Shown one piece after another: positions 1 through 6,129 of a stretch of 9,231 nt of DNA (its first letter is position 1; each line of letters opens with the position of its first letter). This stretch comes from Hydrogenophaga sp. Lineage in GTDB: Bacteria > Pseudomonadota > Gammaproteobacteria > Burkholderiales > Burkholderiaceae_C. The stretch covers positions 1 through 9,231 of the forward strand of contig JAUXXN010000174.1 in assembly GCA_030684755.1 (NCBI GenBank), in the 5' to 3' direction. The notes beneath the pieces were generated by a model. That model was not told the origin of the DNA, ran no database searches, and saw only the letters and a list, made by a program, of their open reading frames with translations. The translations under genes were made by a program, and so were the position numbers.

Positions 1-42
1 GGCCGCAACCCCCAATACGCCCACTGGCTCACGCAGGTTTAA
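1..42 (+). CDS. ilvE: 3' end of a probable branched-chain amino acid aminotransferase (partial)
   Basis: Frame 1 from the window edge reads GRNPQYAHWLTQV and ends at a TAA (40-42). Only 13 codons are visible, so the call rests on two points. The tail ending in a W-L-x-x-V pattern resembles the C-terminus of IlvE-type class IV aminotransferases. The next gene is a zf-CHCC protein, which in many betaproteobacteria follows ilvE (recalled, not searched). IlvE transfers the amino group in the last step of leucine, isoleucine and valine synthesis using PLP. None of its catalytic residues are in view. The stop overlaps the putative AAGG ribosome-binding site of the next gene, which suggests co-transcription. 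Any other gene with this tail is possible. Confidence 0.5.
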   Translation, partial: GRNPQYAHWLTQV

Positions 43-53
43 GGTCCATCACC

Positions 54-260
54 ATGAGCAACGCCGCCATTGAACTGTCAGCCAAAGACCTCAACAACCA
101 CGGCGGGGTGTTCTGCCCCAGCCCGCTGGCAGACATGAAACTGTGGAACACCCACCCCAAGGTGTACCTGGACGTGGCCAAAACCGGCGAAGCGCGCTGC
201 CCGTATTGCGGCACGGTGTACCGGCTGAAGGCGGGGGAGACGGTGGGACACGGGCATTGA
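54..260 (+). CDS. zf-CHCC zinc-finger domain protein (NDUFS6/COG4391-like), 68 aa
   Basis: A small complete protein dominated by one zinc-binding domain. The expected Cys-His-Cys-Cys ligands are visible: C21 (in GGVFCPSP), H34 (in NTHPKVY), and C49 and C52 (in RCPYCGTVY). This spacing and the H-P-x-V-Y-L-D and C-P-Y-C-G-T-x-Y signatures match the zf-CHCC family, known as the bacterial relatives of the mitochondrial complex I accessory subunit NDUFS6. Its exact role in bacteria is not settled; a link to respiratory or Fe-S/zinc biology is inferred only from the mitochondrial homologue. The start has an AAGG at 41-44, nine bases upstream. The length is normal for the family and the gene appears intact. 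It probably belongs to the upstream ilvE transcript rather than to the glycan operon, which starts 248 bases later. Confidence 0.88.
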   Translation: MSNAAIELSAKDLNNHGGVFCPSPLADMKLWNTHPKVYLDVAKTGEARCPYCGTVYRLKAGETVGHGH

Positions 261-299
261 AAAAAGGCTCGGCATCCACGGAACTGTGCTAGCCAAACG

Positions 300-446
300 A
301 TGACGCTGATTCAGCGCAATCGCACCCAGTTGGCTTTGTTAAAACAACGCAGCAAGGCAAACCCAGATTCATCGACCTACCGACACTTCGTACAATCTAT
401 TCAACAGAATAAAAAATGGGGCCACGAAGAGCCCCAAGCACGTTAA
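300..446 (+). CDS. Doubtful 48-codon small ORF in the gap before rfbB
   Basis: An ATG at 300 opens 48 sense codons ending at TAA (444-446), beginning [14 protein letters not shown] and ending WGHEEPQAR. The frame is the same as that of the zinc-finger gene, and all 62 codons between its TGA (258-260) and this TAA are open. No Shine-Dalgarno-like sequence precedes the ATG, I recognise no family, and the candidate rfb promoter and GC hairpin lie inside it. It may be chance, a decayed gene remnant, or a genuine small protein. It is listed so the open stretch is not lost; the non-coding reading of the gap is more likely. Confidence 0.15.
   Translation: MTLIQRNRTQLALLKQRSKANPDSSTYRHFVQSIQQNKKWGHEEPQAR
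368..396 (+). promoter_or_regulatory. Candidate sigma70-type promoter for the rfb-wzm-wzt operon
   Basis: TACAAT at 391-396 matches the -10 consensus TATAAT at five of six positions. Seventeen bases upstream lies TTCATC (368-373), a poor -35 (three of six matches). Initiation would fall near position 403, giving a leader of about 105 bases before rfbB that contains the 417-436 hairpin. It is the best -10 I could find in the 248-base gap, and an operon promoter is expected here because all following genes are tightly packed. I see no JUMPstart/ops element (GGCGGTAG) in the leader. Confidence 0.3.
411..436 (-). terminator. Intrinsic terminator-like hairpin oriented for minus-strand transcription
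   Basis: TGGGGC (417-422) and GCCCCA (431-436) form a perfect 6-bp GC-rich stem around an 8-base loop. On the minus strand the stem is followed immediately by six T residues (complement of A411-A416) and then ATT, the classic Rho-independent layout. On the + strand there is no T-run after the stem (AAGCACG follows), so it would not be a good terminator for the zinc-finger gene. No minus-strand gene is seen to its right, so its client is unknown. In the + direction it would sit in the 5' leader of the rfb transcript. Confidence 0.55.
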
Positions 447-495
447 ATATTTGGTGCGAGGTCGTCCATGGGCACCTGCTCAACAGACACCAAAC

Positions 496-501
496 AAGGG
501 G
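496..501 (+). promoter_or_regulatory. Ribosome-binding site fixing the rfbB start
   Basis: AAGGGG lies seven bases before the ATG at 509. This chooses 509 over an upstream in-frame ATG at 416, whose extra 31 residues (starting [10 protein letters not shown]) do not look like any part of an RfbB protein. The 509 start places the Rossmann motif at the very N-terminus, as is usual. Confidence 0.75.
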
Positions 502-508
502 AAACCAC

Positions 509-1576
509 ATGATCTTAGTCACCGGCGGCGCAGGCTTCATCGGCGCAAACTTTGTTCTCGACTGGCTCGCCCAGCACGACGAGCCCGTCATCAACCTCGA
601 CAAACTCACCTACGCGGGCAACCTGGAAACCCTGGCCAGCCTGCAAGGCGATGCCCGCCACCTGTTCGTGCACGGCGACATTGGCGACGCGGCCCTGGTG
701 TCGCGCCTGCTGGCCGAGCACAAGCCGCGTGCCGTGGTCAACTTTGCCGCCGAGAGCCATGTGGACCGCTCCATCCACGGCCCGGAAGACTTCATCCAAA
801 CCAACATCGTCGGCACCTTCCACCTGCTCGAATCGGTGCGGGCTTATTGGGGCAGTTTGCCAGGCGACGAGCGCGAAGCGTTCCGCTTTCTGCACGTCTC
901 CACCGACGAGGTGTACGGCAGCCTGGGCAAAGACGACCCCGCCTTCACCGAAAACCACCGCTACGAGCCCAACAGCCCTTATTCGGCCAGCAAGGCCGCG
1001 AGCGACCACTTGGTGCGCGCCTACCACCACACCTACGGCCTGCCGGTGCTCACCACCAACTGCAGCAACAACTACGGCCCGTACCACTTCCCCGAGAAGC
1101 TCATCCCGCTGATGATCGTCAACGCCCTGGCGGGCAAGGCCCTGCCGGTGTACGGCGACGGCATGCAAATCCGCGACTGGCTGTATGTGAAAGACCATTG
1201 CAGCGCCATCCGGCGCGTGCTCGAAGCCGGTCGCCTGGGCGAGGTGTACAACGTGGGCGGCTGGAACGAGAAGCCCAACATCGAGATCGTCAACCGGGTC
1301 TGCGCCTTGCTCGACGAGCTGCGCCCACGCGCCGACGGCCAGCCCTACGCAGCCCAAATCAGCTACGTGACCGACCGCCCCGGCCACGACCGGCGCTACG
1401 CCATCGACGCGCGCAAGCTCGAAGCCGAACTGGGCTGGAAACCCGCCGAAACCTTTGAGACCGGTATTCGCAAAACGGTGCAGTGGTACCTAGGCAACCC
1501 CGACTGGGTGGCCCATGTGCAAAGCGGCGCTTACCGCGAATGGGTGGGCAAGCAGTACAGCGGCAGCGCAGCATGA
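509..1576 (+). CDS. rfbB: dTDP-glucose 4,6-dehydratase
   Basis: RfbB/RmlB catalyses the second step of dTDP-L-rhamnose synthesis, NAD-dependent conversion of dTDP-D-glucose to dTDP-4-keto-6-deoxy-D-glucose, in the cytosol. The 355-residue product is a typical extended short-chain dehydrogenase. It has the dinucleotide-binding motif TGGAGFIG (residues 5-12, glycines 6, 9 and 12), the family signature D31-K-L-T-Y-A-G-N, the dehydratase-specific S-T-D-E-V-Y-G (131-137, with T132, D133 and E134 the expected catalytic residues), and the Y158-x-x-x-K162 pair. Substrate-binding motifs [18 protein letters not shown] (184-201) and RDWLYVKDH (222-230) are intact. Length is normal for the family. Its TGA overlaps the rfbD ATG as ATGA, which implies translational coupling. 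It is the first gene of the apparent operon. Confidence 0.97.
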   Translation: MILVTGGAGFIGANFVLDWLAQHDEPVINLDKLTYAGNLETLASLQGDARHLFVHGDIGDAALVSRLLAEHKPRAVVNFAAESHVDRSIHGPEDFIQTNIVGTFHLLESVRAYWGSLPGDEREAFRFLHVSTDEVYGSLGKDDPAFTENHRYEPNSPYSASKAASDHLVRAYHHTYGLPVLTTNCSNNYGPYHFPEKLIPLMIVNALAGKALPVYGDGMQIRDWLYVKDHCSAIRRVLEAGRLGEVYNVGGWNEKPNIEIVNRVCALLDELRPRADGQPYAAQISYVTDRPGHDRRYAIDARKLEAELGWKPAETFETGIRKTVQWYLGNPDWVAHVQSGAYREWVGKQYSGSAA

Positions 1577-2472
1577 AGATTTTGCTGCTGGGCAAAAACG
1601 GCCAAGTGGGCTGGGAACTGCAACGCAGCTTGGCCCCCTTGGGCGAACTGGTGGCGCTGGACCGGCACAGCAGCGAGGCCGACGGCGGCTGCGGTGACCT
1701 GAGCCAACTGGACGCCCTGCGCCAAACCGTGCTGGCGCTGCGCCCGGACGTGATCGTCAACGCCGCCGCCCACACCGCCGTGGACAAAGCCGAGAGCGAA
1801 ACCGAACTGGCTCGCACCCTCAATGCACTGGCCCCGGGTGTGCTGGCCGAGGCCGCTCACAGCGTGGGCGCGCTGCTGGTGCACTATTCCACCGACTATG
1901 TGTTCAACGGCAGCGGCACCACGCCCTGGCTGGAGACCAATGCCACCGGCCCGCTGAGCGTGTACGGGCAGACCAAACTGGACGGCGAGCGCGCCATCCA
2001 AGCCAGCGGCTGCCGCCACCTGATCTTTCGCACCAGTTGGGTGTACGCGGCACGCGGCGGTAACTTCGCCAAAACCATGCTGCGCCTGGCCTCAGACCGC
2101 GAGCGCCTGACCGTGATCGACGACCAGTTTGGCGCCCCCACCGGCGCCGACCTGATTGCCGACGTGACGGCCCACGCCATAAGACAAGCGCAGCAAGATC
2201 CCGGCTGCTACGGCATCTACCACCTGGCCGCAGCCGGTGAAACCAGCTGGAACGGCTACGCACGCTACGTCATCGACACCGCGCGCGCCCTCAAGCCCGA
2301 GCTGGCGCTGGCCGTGCAAGAAGTGGCCCCCGTGCCCACCAGCGCCTTCCCTACGCCCGCAACGCGCCCGCTGAATTCACGGCTGAACACCACCCACCTG
2401 CGCCAGACCTTTGGCCTGGTGCTGCCCGACTGGCAGCACGGCGTGCGGCGCATGCTGAGCGAGATTCTTTGA
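1573..2472 (+). CDS. rfbD: dTDP-4-dehydrorhamnose reductase
   Basis: RfbD/RmlD performs the last step, NADPH/NADH-dependent reduction of dTDP-4-keto-L-rhamnose to dTDP-L-rhamnose. The 299-residue protein shows the N-terminal nucleotide-binding motif G7-K-N-G10-Q-V-G13, the family signature [13 protein letters not shown] (62-74), S106-T-D-Y-V-F preceding the active site, and the Y131-x-x-x-K135 catalytic pair in [10 protein letters not shown]. Later RmlD motifs FRTSWVYA (152-159), [10 protein letters not shown] (183-192) and RPLNSRL (265-271) are also present. The ATG at 1573 is chosen because it overlaps the rfbB stop and starts directly at the beta-strand of the Rossmann fold; an in-frame upstream extension to 1483 would lie inside rfbB. 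Rhamnose is thus a probable component of the glycan exported by the downstream transporter. Confidence 0.97.
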   Translation: MKILLLGKNGQVGWELQRSLAPLGELVALDRHSSEADGGCGDLSQLDALRQTVLALRPDVIVNAAAHTAVDKAESETELARTLNALAPGVLAEAAHSVGALLVHYSTDYVFNGSGTTPWLETNATGPLSVYGQTKLDGERAIQASGCRHLIFRTSWVYAARGGNFAKTMLRLASDRERLTVIDDQFGAPTGADLIADVTAHAIRQAQQDPGCYGIYHLAAAGETSWNGYARYVIDTARALKPELALAVQEVAPVPTSAFPTPATRPLNSRLNTTHLRQTFGLVLPDWQHGVRRMLSEIL

Positions 2473-2479
2473 TCGACAC

Positions 2480-2483
2480 AGGA
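2480..2483 (+). promoter_or_regulatory. Ribosome-binding site fixing the rfbA start
   Basis: AGGA lies six bases before the ATG at 2490. An alternative in-frame TTG at 2469, overlapping the rfbD stop, would add seven residues (MIDTGTT) but has no better site and gives a non-conserved N-terminus. The ATG is preferred. Confidence 0.65.
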
Positions 2484-2489
2484 ACCACC

Positions 2490-3377
2490 ATGACCCAACG
2501 CAAAGGCATCATCCTCGCAGGCGGCTCCGGCACACGGCTGCACCCGGCTACGCTCGCCATCAGCAAGCAACTGCTGCCGGTGTACGACAAGCCCATGATT
2601 TATTACCCGCTCAGCACCCTCATGCTCGCGGGCATTCGCGATGTGCTCATCATCAGCACGCCGCAAGACACGCCGCGCTTTGCACAACTGCTGGGCGACG
2701 GCAGTGCCTGGGGCATGAACCTGCAGTACGCCGTGCAGCCCAGCCCGGACGGCCTGGCGCAAGCCTTCATCATTGGCGAGCAGTTTGTGGCCAACGCGCC
2801 CAGCGCGCTGGTGCTGGGAGACAACATTTACTACGGCCACGACTTCACCAACCTGCTGGGCGATGCCGACGCAAAAACCAGCGGCGCAACCGTGTTTGCC
2901 TACCACGTGCAAGACCCCGAGCGCTACGGTGTGGTGGCGTTTGACGCCGCTGGCAAAGCCAGCAGCATCGAAGAAAAACCCCTCAAGCCCAAGAGCAACT
3001 ACGCGGTGACCGGGCTGTATTTCTACGACAACCAGGTGGTGGACATTGCCAAGGCAGTGAAACCAAGCGCCCGTGGCGAGCTGGAAATCACTGCTGTGAA
3101 CCAAGCCTATCTGGACCTGAACCAGCTCAACGTGCAGATCATGAAGCGCGGTTACGCCTGGCTGGACACCGGCACGCACGAAAGCCTGCTCGAGGCCGGT
3201 CAGTTCATTGCCACGCTGGAACACCGCCAGGGCCTGAAAATTGCCTGCCCGGAAGAAATTGCTTGGCGCCATGGATGGATTGACGACACCGCCTTGGAAA
3301 CCCTGGCCCAACCCCTGCTGAAGAACGGCTACGGCCAATACCTCAAGCGCCTATTGACCGAGAAAGGGTTGCAATGA
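2490..3377 (+). CDS. rfbA: Glucose-1-phosphate thymidylyltransferase
   Basis: RfbA/RmlA opens the pathway: glucose-1-phosphate plus dTTP gives dTDP-glucose and pyrophosphate. The 295-residue product has the nucleotidyltransferase signature L-A-G-G-S-G-T-R-L (9-17), the phosphate/base-binding K26-Q-L-L-P-V-Y-D-K-P (26-35), the [11 protein letters not shown] block (83-93), the metal-binding L-G-D111-N (109-112), EEKP (161-164), and the Y-A-V-T-G-L-Y-F-Y (171-179) and W-L-D-T-G-T-H (224-230) motifs typical of the short RmlA group. It is intact and of normal length. It starts 17 bases after the rfbD stop and its TGA overlaps the rfbC ATG. In characterised relatives this enzyme is feedback-inhibited by dTDP-rhamnose; that is family knowledge, not visible here. 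Confidence 0.97.
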   Translation: MTQRKGIILAGGSGTRLHPATLAISKQLLPVYDKPMIYYPLSTLMLAGIRDVLIISTPQDTPRFAQLLGDGSAWGMNLQYAVQPSPDGLAQAFIIGEQFVANAPSALVLGDNIYYGHDFTNLLGDADAKTSGATVFAYHVQDPERYGVVAFDAAGKASSIEEKPLKPKSNYAVTGLYFYDNQVVDIAKAVKPSARGELEITAVNQAYLDLNQLNVQIMKRGYAWLDTGTHESLLEAGQFIATLEHRQGLKIACPEEIAWRHGWIDDTALETLAQPLLKNGYGQYLKRLLTEKGLQ

Positions 3378-3919
3378 AAGCCACCCCCACCGCCATTCCC
3401 GACGTGATGGTGATTGAGCCCAAGGTGTTTGGCGATGCACGCGGCTTTTTCTTCGAAAGCTTCAACCAGCAAGCTTTTAACAATGCCACCAGCCTGAGCG
3501 TGAACTTTGTGCAGGACAACCACAGTCGCAGCGCCAAGGGTGTGTTGCGCGGCCTGCATTACCAACTGCAACAACCCCAAGGCAAACTGGTGCGGGTGGT
3601 ACGCGGCGCGGTGTTTGATGTGGCAGTGGACATACGCAAAAGCTCACCTACCTTTGGACAATGGGTGGGGGTGGAGTTGAGCGAAGACAACCACAAACAG
3701 TTGTGGGTGCCGCCGGGTTTTGCCCATGGATTCTTGGTGCTGAGCGAGTCGGCGGACTTTTTGTACAAGACAACGGATTACTACGCGCCCGCGCATGAGC
3801 GGTGCATTGCTTGGAATGACGAGGCTATTGGCATTGAGTGGCCTGCGGGCATTGCGCCACAGTTGTCGGCCAAAGATCAAGCTGGTCTCAACCTTGCTCA
3901 AGCCGAAGTGTTTGCCTGA
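3374..3919 (+). CDS. rfbC: dTDP-4-dehydrorhamnose 3,5-epimerase
   Basis: RfbC/RmlC epimerises C3 and C5 of dTDP-4-keto-6-deoxyglucose, the third step to dTDP-L-rhamnose. The 181-residue cupin shows the full family pattern: D21-[10 protein letters not shown]47-D-N-H-S-R-S, V57-L-R-G-L-H62-Y-Q with the expected catalytic base H62, G70-[13 protein letters not shown] (81-88), [15 protein letters not shown] (111-125), and FLYKTTDYY (129-137), which contains the expected catalytic tyrosine, most likely Y131. C-terminal A-I-G-I-E-W-P is also conserved. It begins inside the rfbA stop codon (ATGA) and ends with TGATG shared with wzm, so it bridges the sugar-precursor block and the transporter block. 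Confidence 0.97.
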   Translation: MKATPTAIPDVMVIEPKVFGDARGFFFESFNQQAFNNATSLSVNFVQDNHSRSAKGVLRGLHYQLQQPQGKLVRVVRGAVFDVAVDIRKSSPTFGQWVGVELSEDNHKQLWVPPGFAHGFLVLSESADFLYKTTDYYAPAHERCIAWNDEAIGIEWPAGIAPQLSAKDQAGLNLAQAEVFA

Positions 3920-4737
3920 TGCAAAATTTCTCTACCTCGCCACGCGAGATGCTTGCCAGCTTCTGGCGCAACAAAGGACTGATCCGCAACTTGGTGCACC
4001 GTGAAGTGGTGGGGCGCTACAAGGGTTCTATGCTGGGCATCTTCTGGTCTCTGGCCACGCCCATTTTTATGCTTGCGGTCTACACCTTTGTGTTCAGCGT
4101 TGTTTTTAAAGCGCGCTGGAGTAGTGGCAGCGAATCGAAAACCGAATTTGCCTTGGTGTTGTTTGCAGGACTGCTGGTTTTCAACCTTTTTTCTGAATGC
4201 ATCAGCCGTGCCCCTGGCTTGGTGCTGGCCAACACCAACTATGTCAAAAAGGTTGTCTTCCCGCTGGAAATATTGCCTTGGGTGACTTTAGGTAGCGCAC
4301 TGTTTCACTTCACAGTCAGCCTGGCCGTGTGGCTTGTGGCTTATTCATTTCTAATCAGCGCACCCCACTGGACTGCGTTGTTGCTGCCTTTAGTTATCCT
4401 ACCCTTTGCGCTGTTTGTTATGGGACTGAGCTGGGCACTGGCTTCGTTGGGTGTTTACTTGCGCGATGTGGGGCAGTTCATTGGCATATTGGTACAAGTT
4501 CTCATGTTCATGACGCCCATTTTTTACCCCGCTTCAGCGCTGCCTGAACAATTCCAACAAATCATGTATTTCAATCCTCTAACCCCGCCAATAGAGATGG
4601 TACGCGAAGTAATGTATTGGGGTAACCCACCAAGCGCACTCATCTGGCTAGGCGGCGTGATGGTGTCCTTGTTGACCAGTGTGCTGGGCTTCACTTGGTT
4701 CCAAAAAACCCGAAAAGGATTTGCAGATGTCCTTTGA
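3919..4737 (+). CDS. wzm: ABC-2 type polysaccharide export permease
   Basis: Membrane subunit of an ABC exporter that carries a lipid-linked polysaccharide from the cytosolic to the periplasmic face of the inner membrane. The 272-residue protein has an amphipathic N-terminus with L-V-H-R-E-V-V-G-R-Y-K-G-S-M-L-G (25-40), highly characteristic of Wzm/TagG-type permeases. About six hydrophobic segments follow (near 41-63, 77-95, 116-146, 152-178, 185-206 and 239-260), then conserved Y180-L-R-D-V-G-Q and F-N-P-L-T-P-P-I-E-M-V-R (218-229). The ATG at 3919 overlaps the rfbC TGA; an in-frame ATG at 3838 lies inside rfbC and is rejected. There is no clear Shine-Dalgarno, so coupling to rfbC is likely. 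Local GC is visibly lower than in the rfb genes. The pairing with a Wzt-type ATPase supports polysaccharide rather than drug export. Confidence 0.92.
   Translation: MQNFSTSPREMLASFWRNKGLIRNLVHREVVGRYKGSMLGIFWSLATPIFMLAVYTFVFSVVFKARWSSGSESKTEFALVLFAGLLVFNLFSECISRAPGLVLANTNYVKKVVFPLEILPWVTLGSALFHFTVSLAVWLVAYSFLISAPHWTALLLPLVILPFALFVMGLSWALASLGVYLRDVGQFIGILVQVLMFMTPIFYPASALPEQFQQIMYFNPLTPPIEMVREVMYWGNPPSALIWLGGVMVSLLTSVLGFTWFQKTRKGFADVL
4715..4719 (+). promoter_or_regulatory. Ribosome-binding site fixing the wzt start
   Basis: AAGGA lies seven bases before the ATG at 4727, inside the 3' end of wzm. It favours 4727 (MSFEYAIEV) over the in-frame ATG at 4679, which would add 16 residues translated from the wzm coding region. 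Confidence 0.7.
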
Positions 4738-6097
4738 ATACGCCATAGAAGTCAAAAGCTTGAGCAAATGCTACCAAATTTATGATAAACCCAGCGACCG
4801 TCTGAAGCAAATGCTGTTGCGTGGGCGTCGGCAATATTACAAAGAATTCTGGGCACTGAACGACGTCTCCTTCAAAATCAAAAAGGGCGAAACTGTCGGC
4901 ATCATCGGTCGCAACGGCTCGGGCAAGTCAACTTTGCTTCAAATGATCTGTGGCACGCTCAACCCCACAGCAGGTGACATCAAGGTGCAGGGGCGGGTAG
5001 CCGCCCTGCTCGAATTGGGATCTGGCTTCAATCCCGAGTTCACCGGACGCGAAAATGTATTCTTCAATGCAGGAGTTCTGGGCCAGAGCGAAGCCATTAC
5101 CCGGCGGAAGTTCAGCGCCATTGAATCATTCGCCGATATCAGCGACTTCATCGACCAGCCCGTCAAAACCTATTCTAGCGGCATGATGGTGCGCTTGGCC
5201 TTCGCCGTCATAGCCCATGTGGACGCCGACATTTTGGTCATCGACGAAGCACTGGCCGTAGGCGACGCTTTTTTCACCCAAAAATGCATGCGCTTTCTGC
5301 GCGAGTTCATGCAGAACGGTACGGTCCTATTTGTAAGCCACGACACGGCTGCGGTCAAAGGGTTGTGCACCCGTGCGATCTGGCTCGACAAAGGCCTAGT
5401 GAAGCAACGGGGAGAACCCAAGTACGTCTGTGAGCAATACCTGCAGGCCTACTATGAGTCTCAACAGTCAGATCAAGAATCCGACGCTGGGGAAAATAGA
5501 AGCAAAGCGCATCAGGTGAATATAGACAGCTTACTGGCAAAGCATGCAGCGATAGACAAGCCTGCTCGCATCGATCAGCGCCTACCATTTCTCAACGCCA
5601 GCAATCTACGTAACGACCTGCGTCTATTCGAGTTTAACCCCGACGCACCTTCGTTTGGGCAAGGAGGAAGCCGGGTAATCAGTGTTGCACTGTGCAATAC
5701 AGATGGGCAACCGATGTCGTGGGCCGTAGGGGGCGAGGACGTGGAGCTGCTGATCGAAGCTGTAGCCTTGCAAGAACTGCACAGCCCTATCGTAGGCTTT
5801 GTGGTCAAAGACAGATTGGGCCAAACGCTATTTGGAGACAACACGTTTGTTGCATACGAACACAATGGCTGTGCGTGCAAAGCAGGGCAGTTGCTTCGCA
5901 CGAGGTTTCAATTTCAAATGCCTCGCCTACCCGTGGGTGACTATAGCATTACCATTGCCATAGCCGAGGGCACCCAAGAAGAGCATGTCCAGCACCAGTG
6001 GATATTTGATGCAGTTACCTTTCGCTCTGAATCCACAAGTATTTCAGCAGGTCTGATTGGCATCCCCATGCAAAACGTTTTTATGAACGTCCGTTAG
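4727..6097 (+). CDS. wzt: ABC polysaccharide export ATPase with C-terminal glycan-binding-type extension
   Basis: Cytosolic ATPase partner of Wzm, 456 residues. The nucleotide-binding domain (about 1-245) has Walker A G-R-N-G-S-G-K67-S-T (61-69), the Q-loop/TagH-type segment LLELGSGFNPEFTGREN (94-110), the ABC signature Y149-S-S-G-M with downstream R156-L-A-F-A, Walker B I-L-V-I-D173-E174, and the switch histidine H205 in F-V-S-H-D. After a polar linker (about 245-285) a roughly 170-residue C-terminal region (about 286-456) has the alternating beta-strand character and position of the Wzt_C domain, which in E. coli O8/O9a-type systems recognises the non-reducing-end cap before export; transporters lacking this arm are about 250 residues long. 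It overlaps wzm by 11 bases. The C-terminal domain assignment is from length and pattern, not from a profile search. Confidence 0.92.
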   Translation: MSFEYAIEVKSLSKCYQIYDKPSDRLKQMLLRGRRQYYKEFWALNDVSFKIKKGETVGIIGRNGSGKSTLLQMICGTLNPTAGDIKVQGRVAALLELGSGFNPEFTGRENVFFNAGVLGQSEAITRRKFSAIESFADISDFIDQPVKTYSSGMMVRLAFAVIAHVDADILVIDEALAVGDAFFTQKCMRFLREFMQNGTVLFVSHDTAAVKGLCTRAIWLDKGLVKQRGEPKYVCEQYLQAYYESQQSDQESDAGENRSKAHQVNIDSLLAKHAAIDKPARIDQRLPFLNASNLRNDLRLFEFNPDAPSFGQGGSRVISVALCNTDGQPMSWAVGGEDVELLIEAVALQELHSPIVGFVVKDRLGQTLFGDNTFVAYEHNGCACKAGQLLRTRFQFQMPRLPVGDYSITIAIAEGTQEEHVQHQWIFDAVTFRSESTSISAGLIGIPMQNVFMNVR

Positions 6098-6129
6098 TCG
6101 ATCCACTGCATGAAATTCTCCCCATTTAT

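Noticed and set aside
453..476. Hairpin GGTGC/GCACC in the rfbB leader as a riboswitch or attenuator
   Set aside because: Only five base pairs around a 14-base loop, no T-run and no known riboswitch core; insufficient support.
261..508. JUMPstart/ops element expected before some polysaccharide operons
   Set aside because: GGCGGTAG or a close variant was not found in the gap.
515..1387. Long minus-strand open frame opposite rfbB (290 codons)
   Set aside because: A shadow of the GC-rich rfbB codon pattern: low-complexity valine/alanine/glycine/histidine-rich product, no motif, and the + strand gene is unambiguous.
2265..3338. Long minus-strand open frame opposite rfbD/rfbA (357 codons)
   Set aside because: It spans two solid + strand genes, shows no recognisable domain, and has no plausible ribosome site; it is an antisense by-product of codon usage.
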